A stretch of DNA of 10,338 bases from an uncultured Erysipelotrichaceae bacterium (GTDB lineage Bacteria; Bacillota_I; Bacilli_A; Erysipelotrichales; Erysipelotrichaceae): NCBI GenBank assembly GCA_934699415.1, contig CAKUWO010000037.1, forward strand, positions 1 to 10,338, written 5' to 3'. Made by a program: the position numbers and the translations under genes. The notes below the pieces were generated by a model. The model was not told the DNA's origin, made no database searches, and saw only the letters and a program-made list of their open reading frames with translations. Positions 1 through 5,373 of this stretch are shown in pieces. Numbering within the stretch: the stretch's first letter is position 1; each line of letters opens with the position of its first letter.

Positions 1-29
1 TTTACTTTTTGTTCATAAGTTAATTTCAT
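1..29 (-). CDS. Start of an IS3-family OrfA (helix-turn-helix transposase subunit), cut by window edge
   Basis: Only nine codons and two further bases are visible, reading MKLTYEQKV from an ATG at 29-27. This start resembles the N-terminus of OrfA proteins of IS3/IS150-type elements, small helix-turn-helix proteins whose usual opening is M(K)KLTYE/SYE-K followed by a sequence-recognition helix. An AGGAGG Shine-Dalgarno (47-42) lies 12 nt upstream, a little far but usable. The identification rests mainly on context: a TG-starting repeat-like sequence and a hairpin immediately upstream, and position right after the end of an operon. In this family OrfA is normally fused to the OrfB integrase by programmed frameshifting; that part is outside the window. 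It could instead be a different small DNA-binding protein. Confidence 0.55.
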
Positions 30-36
30 ATAAAAA

Positions 37-73
37 GTGAACCTCCTAAGTTTGTCCAACTTTAGGGGTTCAC
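37..73 (-). promoter_or_regulatory. Hairpin with T run at the IS end; sequesters the orfA Shine-Dalgarno and resembles a terminator
   Basis: On the minus strand GTGAACC (73-67) pairs with GGTTCAC (43-37), CCTAA (66-62) with TTAGG (49-45) around a bulged A (44), and GTT with AAC inside this around a second bulged A, leaving a GGACA loop: about 15 base pairs. The 3' arm contains the whole AGGAGG (47-42) of the following ORF, and the arm is followed at once by TTTTTAT. A transcript entering from the rpe operon would form the whole structure and should terminate or be poorly translated. A transcript starting inside the repeat would lack the 5' arm and stay translatable. Sequestering structures of this kind are known for other IS families such as IS10 and IS50; its role here is inference. 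Confidence 0.6.
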
Positions 74-77
74 TACA
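53..77 (-). repeat. Putative IS terminal inverted repeat (left end)
   Basis: About 25 nt, read on the minus strand from TGTAGTGAACCCC at the tip to AGTTGGACA at the inner end. The TG tip and the GTTGGACA-type inner block resemble IS150-group ends. The partner repeat should lie left of the window. The outer part also pairs with sequence at 37-49 to make a hairpin. The tip directly abuts an 8-bp perfect palindrome, TACTAGTA (78-85), which may be the flank of the insertion site. Confidence 0.5.
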
Positions 78-89
78 TACTAGTAGCAC

Positions 90-728
90 TTATTTTAATA
101 AAGCTATTTGTTCACCAATATTTCCTTTAAAAACAAAAGATCCAGCTACAAGGACATCACATCCCATGTCTTTTAAAAGTGGCGCATTAGTATCATTTAC
201 CCCACCATCTACTTCAATTAGGTAATGATAATTATTTTTATAGCGAATATCATTTAACCATTTGATTTTAGTAAGTGAAGATTCTATAAATTTTTGACCG
301 CCAAAACCAGGCTCAACCGACATCACAAGAATCGTATCAATGATATCTAAATAATCTTTAATTTCTACAATATCAGTATTAGGCTTAATTGAAATACCTG
401 CTTTTAAACCTAATTCATGAATATGATTAATCAAGGGCTTAATATCTTTACTAGCTAAAGCTTCATAGTGAAATGTAATTTGATCAGCTCCTGCTGAAGC
501 GAAAATATCAGTAAAGAAAATAGGATCTGTAACCATTAAATGGACATCTAAAAATAGCGAACTATTTCTTTTAAAAGCTTTTAGTATATCTGGACCAAAA
601 GTTAAATTAGGTACAAAATGACCATCCATGACATCATAATGAAGCCAATCAGCATATTTATCTAATTCAATCAATGATTCTTTAAATGTTGCATAATCTA
701 AAGATAAAACTGATGGTGCAATTTTCAT
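90..728 (-). CDS. rpe: Ribulose-phosphate 3-epimerase
   Basis: A 212-residue TIM-barrel enzyme that interconverts D-ribulose 5-phosphate and D-xylulose 5-phosphate in the cytosolic pentose phosphate pathway. The family signatures are all present: IAPSVLSLDYA at residues 3-13, HYDVMDGHFVPN at 30-41, DVHLMV at 61-66, VEPGFGGQ at 138-145 and EVDGGV at 172-177. By analogy with characterised epimerases the metal ligands are H30, D32, H63 and D174, with D32 and D174 as acid/base pair. The length is typical for the family (about 215-225). The ATG is preceded by AGGAG (738-734), which overlaps the TAG stop of prkC, and the two genes are 8 nt apart. In Bacillus, rsgA sits between prkC and rpe; here it is missing. 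The gene ends 12 nt before an apparent IS end, so its native downstream neighbour and terminator are not visible. Confidence 0.96.
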   Translation of the reverse strand: MKIAPSVLSLDYATFKESLIELDKYADWLHYDVMDGHFVPNLTFGPDILKAFKRNSSLFLDVHLMVTDPIFFTDIFASAGADQITFHYEALASKDIKPLINHIHELGLKAGISIKPNTDIVEIKDYLDIIDTILVMSVEPGFGGQKFIESSLTKIKWLNDIRYKNNYHYLIEVDGGVNDTNAPLLKDMGCDVLVAGSFVFKGNIGEQIALLK

Positions 729-736
729 ATAATCTC

Positions 737-2395
737 CTATCTATAGGTAAAAAGAGTAATTTTTTGGTCATCTACTTGACGATATGACATACCCTCATTC
801 GGTGATATACGAACAAGATTATTAACACCATATGCTGCTTCTTGTTCGGTTAAATCTTCAGCTTTAAGTTCAACAATCTCGGTAGCAATACCCTTTTCTT
901 TAAAATATGCCGCTACATTATTTACATCTTGTCCTAACAAACCAAAATCAATAAGAATACTTGGATATTGAATATAATAGAGTGTTATCTGCTTCTGAAT
1001 GTTAGGGTTATATTTCTCGTTAGCTAAAACACCTTCTTGTCTTACAATGGTGCCTGGTTCACCCTCTTCTTCTACCGCTTGCTCATGAACAACGAAATTT
1101 TTACTTTTAAGCATCTCTTTAACATCATTGATCTTTTTGCCACTTAAGTCTTCCATTGTTTGGTATATACCATCAGATACAATAACTTTAACTTTACTAC
1201 CACGATCTGCTTCTTCGCCCATTGCCGGAACTGAAGAAATAATTAATCCTTCTTTGGTATTTTCAGTCATAACACGTTCGATATTAGAATAATCTAAACT
1301 TAAACCAAGTTTATCTAAAATATCATCAGCTTCAACAATTGACATATTACTAATATCTGGAACAACAACATGTTTAACACCAGTACCAATAACACCTGAT
1401 ACAAATAAGATAAGTATTAAAAGTAAGATTGATAATAAAGAAACACAAGTAATAAGAAGTGTATTAAATAATTTCTTTTTATCAATTTCTTTCTTTTGTT
1501 TAACTTCTTTCTCTTTCTTCTTTTCTTCCTTTAAAGAGAAAGTATTATTCTTAATAATTAATTTTTTATCATTTTTATGTTCTGGCTTAAGACATTCATT
1601 TAAATCATTAAGCATTTCAAGAATCTTTTTATAACGATTACTTGGTGATTTAGCTGTCGCTTTAATGATGATGTTTTCTACTGATTGTGGTACATCATTA
1701 CGAATGGCACAAATGGATGGTAATTCATCTTTTAAATGTTGCATTGCAATTTGAATTGGTTGCTCATTATTAAAAGGAACATCTCCAGCAAGTGTTTCAT
1801 AAAAGACAATGCCTAAAGAATAGATATCTGATTGTTCAGTAGCTACACCACCTTTTAAACATTCTGGTGATAAATAATGAACTGAGCCTACAACAGCATC
1901 TTCTGATGTTAATTGGATATTGCCACGAGCTAAAGCGATACCAAAGTCTGATAATTTTACCGTTCCATCAGCTTTAATTAAGACATTTTGTGATTTAACA
2001 TCACGATGAATAATTCCATTTTTATGAGCTTCTAATAATGCTGAAGCAATTTGTTTCATCAACCATACAGATTCACGTACAGTTAAAGTGCCTCTTTTCG
2101 CAAGATATTGTTTAAGAGTATAACCCTTAATATATTCCATAACGATATAGTGACGTCCATGGTCTTCACCCACATCATATATATCTACAATATTGGGATG
2201 CGAAAGTGATGTTGCTGCTCCTGCTTCTCTTGAAAATCTTTCAAGGGCTATAGGATCCTTATTTTGTTCATCATGAAGAATTTTAAGTGCTACTTCACGA
2301 TTTAAAATGGTATCTTGAGCCAAATAAACATCAGCCATGCCTCCATGGCCTATTTGCTTAAGAATTTGATAACGTCCACCAATTAATTCTGCCAT
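737..2395 (-). CDS. prkC: PASTA-domain eukaryotic-type Ser/Thr protein kinase (PrkC/StkP family)
   Basis: A membrane-anchored Hanks-type kinase of 552 residues that in relatives senses muropeptides or lipid II and phosphorylates proteins of cell-wall synthesis, division and translation. The cytoplasmic kinase domain spans about residues 9-270: glycine loop GHGGMADVY (16-24), ATP-binding K38, catalytic loop HRDVKSQN (130-137) with D132, DFG at 150-152, and a Thr/Ser-containing activation segment ending in SPE (176-178). A charged Lys/Glu-rich juxtamembrane linker (about 272-308) precedes one transmembrane helix (about 310-336). The extracellular part holds about three PASTA repeats (roughly 343-408, 410-475, 476-552); the first is clearest (VPDISNMSIVEADDIL), the last two diverge. 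The total is shorter than the B. subtilis protein. The gene overlaps its phosphatase by 13 nt, so the two are probably translationally coupled. Confidence 0.95.
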   Translation of the reverse strand: MAELIGGRYQILKQIGHGGMADVYLAQDTILNREVALKILHDEQNKDPIALERFSREAGAATSLSHPNIVDIYDVGEDHGRHYIVMEYIKGYTLKQYLAKRGTLTVRESVWLMKQIASALLEAHKNGIIHRDVKSQNVLIKADGTVKLSDFGIALARGNIQLTSEDAVVGSVHYLSPECLKGGVATEQSDIYSLGIVFYETLAGDVPFNNEQPIQIAMQHLKDELPSICAIRNDVPQSVENIIIKATAKSPSNRYKKILEMLNDLNECLKPEHKNDKKLIIKNNTFSLKEEKKKEKEVKQKKEIDKKKLFNTLLITCVSLLSILLLILILFVSGVIGTGVKHVVVPDISNMSIVEADDILDKLGLSLDYSNIERVMTENTKEGLIISSVPAMGEEADRGSKVKVIVSDGIYQTMEDLSGKKINDVKEMLKSKNFVVHEQAVEEEGEPGTIVRQEGVLANEKYNPNIQKQITLYYIQYPSILIDFGLLGQDVNNVAAYFKEKGIATEIVELKAEDLTEQEAAYGVNNLVRISPNEGMSYRQVDDQKITLFTYR

Positions 2396-3117
2396 GATTC
2401 ATCCTCCGCAAGAATAAATGTAATATTGTCATATCCACCCGTTAATAATGCAGCATCTTTTAAATTATTTGCTTTCTCTTTTAATGGCTTTGTTTCTTTC
2501 AAAATACGAGAGATATGTTCTTTAGATACATAACCATGTAAACCATCAGTGCATATTAAATAAAGTGGATATTTATTAACTTTAGTTACCTTTACTTCTA
2601 AAGGCTCATAAATGCCTATAGCTTTAGTTAAATAATGTCTTTTAGGATGGGTAAGTGTTTCTTCATAGCTTATCTTGCCACAGCGATATAATTCAGCAAC
2701 AAAAGAATCATCTTCACTCATTTGTATTAATTCATTATTGTAACCATAACATCTACTATCACCAATATTAAATAATAAGTTACCAAAAGAAGTGAATAAG
2801 ATGCCACTAATAGTTGTACCCATCCCTTCATAATCTTCATTATTTTTAGCTAATTCTAGAATATGATGATTAACTTGTTTAAGATGAAATTGAAGATATA
2901 TTTTCGCATCCTCTAAATTATTAAAACCATTATTTAAAAAGAAGTTTTCTTTAAAATAATTCATTGTTTCAAAAGATGCTACTTCTCCTGCTTTATTACC
3001 GCCAATACCATCACAAACAAAAGCCAAAAAGTCCCCTTTTTGATTATTGAGGACTGCATAAGCATCTTGGTTTTTAGTTCGGACTTTTCCTATATCAGTA
3101 ATGCTTTCAAATATCAT
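2383..3117 (-). CDS. prpC: PP2C-type (PPM) Ser/Thr protein phosphatase, partner of PrkC
   Basis: A cytosolic, metal-dependent phosphatase of 244 residues that reverses the phosphorylation made by the adjacent kinase, as PrpC/Stp proteins do elsewhere. The PPM motifs occur in order: RTKNQDAY (13-20), CDGIGG (35-40) with metal ligand D36, GMGTTI (98-103), NIGDSR (117-122), CTDGL (189-193) with D191, and GGYDNITF (227-234) with D230. The common DGMGG signature reads DGIGG here, a mild change that keeps the metal-binding Asp-Gly. The length matches Stp/PrpC proteins (about 240-255). Its start overlaps the rlmN stop as ATGA and its end overlaps the kinase start by 13 nt, both suggesting coupled translation. 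No strong Shine-Dalgarno precedes the start, consistent with coupling. The gene is also called stp in streptococci and staphylococci. Confidence 0.94.
   Translation of the reverse strand: MIFESITDIGKVRTKNQDAYAVLNNQKGDFLAFVCDGIGGNKAGEVASFETMNYFKENFFLNNGFNNLEDAKIYLQFHLKQVNHHILELAKNNEDYEGMGTTISGILFTSFGNLLFNIGDSRCYGYNNELIQMSEDDSFVAELYRCGKISYEETLTHPKRHYLTKAIGIYEPLEVKVTKVNKYPLYLICTDGLHGYVSKEHISRILKETKPLKEKANNLKDAALLTGGYDNITFILAEDESWQN
2403..2407 (-). promoter_or_regulatory. Shine-Dalgarno of prkC, inside the 3' end of the phosphatase gene
   Basis: GGAGG on the minus strand lies 7 nt before the ATG at 2395 and within the coding sequence of the upstream phosphatase. It is one of the best ribosome-binding sites in this gene string and supports the chosen kinase start, which leaves the glycine loop at a normal distance from the N-terminus. 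Confidence 0.75.
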
Positions 3118-4148
3118 AATTCATGATTAGCTCTCAATTGGCCACAGGCAGCATCGATATCATCACCTTTTTTCTGGCGTAGAGTAACTTGGACTCCTCT
3201 CTTTTTGAGCATATCGTAAAACGATAATGTTCGTTTTTCAGTAGAAGTAATATAATCATTCTCTTTTACACTGTTATAAGGAATGAGATTGATATAAGCA
3301 TTACGTCCTTTTAATAAATCACGTAATTCATCAGCATTCTTTTCATTATCATTAATACCGTTTAATAATAAATATTCAAATGTTAAACGGCGATTATTTT
3401 TAGAAGCATAATAATCAAGGGCCTTAAATAATTCATCTAAATGATATGCTTGATTAATAGGCATTAAACGACTTCTTAATTCATCATTAGAAGCATGTAA
3501 AGAAATAGCTAAATTATATTGCAATCCTTCATCAGCAAACTTATATATCTTAGGTACTAAACCACAAGTTGAAATTGAGATATGACGTCCACCAATAGCT
3601 AAACCAAAAGGATGATTTAAGACAGATAAAGCTTTTAATACATTATCATAATTATCAAATGGTTCCCCTGTTCCCATTAAGACAAGGTTAGATAAACGCA
3701 TACCATCTTCATCTAATTTCTTTTGTATTGTTAAAGCTTGAAGTACAATCTCGCCAGAGCTTAAATTACGCTGTTTTTTAAGCAGTCCAGAAGCACAGAA
3801 GGTACAACCCATATTGCATCCAACTTGAGTAGATAAGCATGCACTAGTGCCATAATCAAATAACATTAATACACTCTCTACCATTTGTCCATCTTCAAGT
3901 CCAAATAAATATTTAACAGTACCATCTTTGGAATGTTGTTCATCAACAGTAGTTAAAGAAGGGAATGTTAAATTTTCTTTTAATTTATCTCTTAAAGATA
4001 AAGACAAATCACTCATTTCATCAAATGATGAAACACGTTTATCATAAAGCCATCGAAAAATCTGCTTCGCATGAAACTTTTTAGAACCAATATTTACTAA
4101 ATATTCTTCCCAGTCATTAAAACTGAGGTCATATACTGAATTATTCAT
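3114..4148 (-). CDS. rlmN: Dual-specificity rRNA/tRNA adenine-C2 methyltransferase RlmN (radical SAM)
   Basis: A cytosolic radical-SAM enzyme of 344 residues that methylates C2 of A2503 in 23S rRNA (and of A37 in some tRNAs in studied relatives), tuning peptidyl-transferase-centre function. The N-terminal accessory domain (about 1-95) contains KKFHAKQIFRWLY (23-35). The [4Fe-4S] motif is CNMGCTFC (C111, C115, C118), followed by NLVLMGTGEPFDNYDNV, the SAM-binding GTGEP region. The C-terminal Cys of CGQLRAN (C335) corresponds to the catalytic Cys that is methylated or forms the covalent intermediate. These features, and the location in the rsmB-prpC cluster, favour RlmN over the Cfr resistance enzyme, which attacks C8. 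The start is 20 nt after the rsmB stop but has no recognisable Shine-Dalgarno. The stop is TGA, shared as ATGA with the phosphatase start. Confidence 0.95.
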   Translation of the reverse strand: MNNSVYDLSFNDWEEYLVNIGSKKFHAKQIFRWLYDKRVSSFDEMSDLSLSLRDKLKENLTFPSLTTVDEQHSKDGTVKYLFGLEDGQMVESVLMLFDYGTSACLSTQVGCNMGCTFCASGLLKKQRNLSSGEIVLQALTIQKKLDEDGMRLSNLVLMGTGEPFDNYDNVLKALSVLNHPFGLAIGGRHISISTCGLVPKIYKFADEGLQYNLAISLHASNDELRSRLMPINQAYHLDELFKALDYYASKNNRRLTFEYLLLNGINDNEKNADELRDLLKGRNAYINLIPYNSVKENDYITSTEKRTLSFYDMLKKRGVQVTLRQKKGDDIDAACGQLRANHEL

Positions 4149-4168
4149 AGGTCAATTTTATCATTTTC

Positions 4169-5371
4169 TTAATTCTTTTTTAAGATAGCACCATAGAAAT
4201 GATCGCCATCTTCCTTAAGAAATAATTTCTCCTCAATTAATTTCATATCTTCATGTCTTGTTAAAAATGAAGCTACTTGTTTCTCATTCTCCTTTTTATT
4301 TAAAGTACAAGTTGAATAAAGTAAAGTGCCACCATCTTCTAATACTTCATAAGCACTATCTAATAATTCTTTCTGAAGTTTTTCTAAACCATCTAAATCC
4401 TCACCTTTTAAGCGATATCTTAATTCTGGTTTTTTCTTTAATACACCAAGACCAGAGCATGGCGCATCTAATAAAATCTTATTAAATTTAATATCAAAAT
4501 AATTCTTTAATTCTCTACCATCAATTGCTGAGCTATGGAATTTTGTATAACCTAAACGAGCAGCATTTTTAACAACCAAGTCTTCTCTTTTAGGATTAGC
4601 ATCATTAGAATAAGCATTCTCTTCTTTTATAACTTCTAAAGCATTATAAAATTTAGAACCAGGAGCTGAACAAATATCTAAAAAGATATCATTTTCTTCA
4701 AGTTTCAACATTGATGTTAAAGCCATAGCATTCTTATCTTGAACATAATATTCACCATTTTTAAAGCCTTCTTCATTTAATAAATTATGTTCTGACTTAA
4801 AACCATACATATCAAAGAAAATGGCACCTTCTTTAATCAAAGCCTCTTTATTGCCTTTTAAAGGATTTAAACGATAAGTAATACTAGGAACATTACTTAA
4901 ATCTTTAAGCAAATACGCATACTCTTCTTCGCTATATTGCTTATGCCACATCTTAGCGATCCATAAAGGTAAAGATGCTTCTAAAGCTTCTTTTTCAAAA
5001 GAAGGTAAATCTAAATTATTTAAATGATCTGCTTTATGTAATAAAGCATTTACAAAGCCTTTTGCATGCTTATTAGTTGCTAAACTGGTATATTCATTAT
5101 TAACTACATAATCTTTTTCATGACGATAAAAACGCTCATAAAAAGCCATAGATAATAAAATCAATAATTCTTCATCAGTCTTTTTATCAGTATAGAAAAG
5201 CACCTGTTCTTTAAGATATAAATAGTTACGTAATACTTCATTAACTAAATCTGTTACAAAAGGACGTTGAATATAAGGCAATGCTTTTAATTCTTTTTGC
5301 ATTAAAAGATTAGCATATTCACCATCAATTAATACTTTCTTTAAAATATCATAAGCTATTTTTCTTTGCAT
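4169..5371 (-). CDS. rsmB: 16S rRNA (cytosine-C5) methyltransferase RsmB
   Basis: A 400-residue enzyme that makes m5C967 (E. coli numbering) in 16S rRNA during 30S subunit maturation. Residues 1-125 are an alpha-helical NusB-like RNA-binding domain (it opens QRKIAYDILKKVL). The Rossmann methyltransferase domain follows: SAM motif I DICSAPGSK (232-240), NDANPKR (256-262), motif IV DAPCSGLG (302-309) with C305, and motif VI YSTCTLNKKENE (352-363) with C355 as the likely nucleophile. The commoner motif I is CAAPGGK; the CSAPGSK form resembles other active m5C enzymes. I chose the ATG at 5371, 2 nt after the priA stop. An in-frame TTG at 5416 would add 15 residues with no family resemblance and overlap priA. 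In Bacillus, def and fmt lie between priA and rsmB; here they directly adjoin. Confidence 0.93.
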   Translation of the reverse strand: MQRKIAYDILKKVLIDGEYANLLMQKELKALPYIQRPFVTDLVNEVLRNYLYLKEQVLFYTDKKTDEELLILLSMAFYERFYRHEKDYVVNNEYTSLATNKHAKGFVNALLHKADHLNNLDLPSFEKEALEASLPLWIAKMWHKQYSEEEYAYLLKDLSNVPSITYRLNPLKGNKEALIKEGAIFFDMYGFKSEHNLLNEEGFKNGEYYVQDKNAMALTSMLKLEENDIFLDICSAPGSKFYNALEVIKEENAYSNDANPKREDLVVKNAARLGYTKFHSSAIDGRELKNYFDIKFNKILLDAPCSGLGVLKKKPELRYRLKGEDLDGLEKLQKELLDSAYEVLEDGGTLLYSTCTLNKKENEKQVASFLTRHEDMKLIEEKLFLKEDGDHFYGAILKKN

Positions 5372-5373
5372 AT

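Larger units (their letters stand above)
1..77 (-). mobile_element. End of an IS3-family (IS150-like) insertion sequence, continuing beyond the left edge
   Basis: Reading the minus strand, a sequence starting TGTAGTGAACCCC at position 77 has the look of an IS150-group terminal repeat: TG at the tip, a C run, then AGTTGGACA. It is followed within 50 nt by a Shine-Dalgarno and an ORF beginning MKLTYEQKV, the arrangement of the left end of IS3-family elements. The tip lies 12 nt past the rpe stop codon. The opposite end and the short target duplication are not in the window, so the element is inferred from one end only. Confidence 0.55.

Noticed and set aside
37..225. Plus-strand ORF of 62 codons at the left end
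   Set aside because: It is antisense to rpe and the IS end, has no family resemblance and no ribosome-binding site worth naming.
3114..4148. Cfr-type antibiotic-resistance methyltransferase
   Set aside because: Radical-SAM layout is shared, but the housekeeping neighbourhood and overall resemblance to RlmN favour RlmN; no mobile context surrounds the gene itself.
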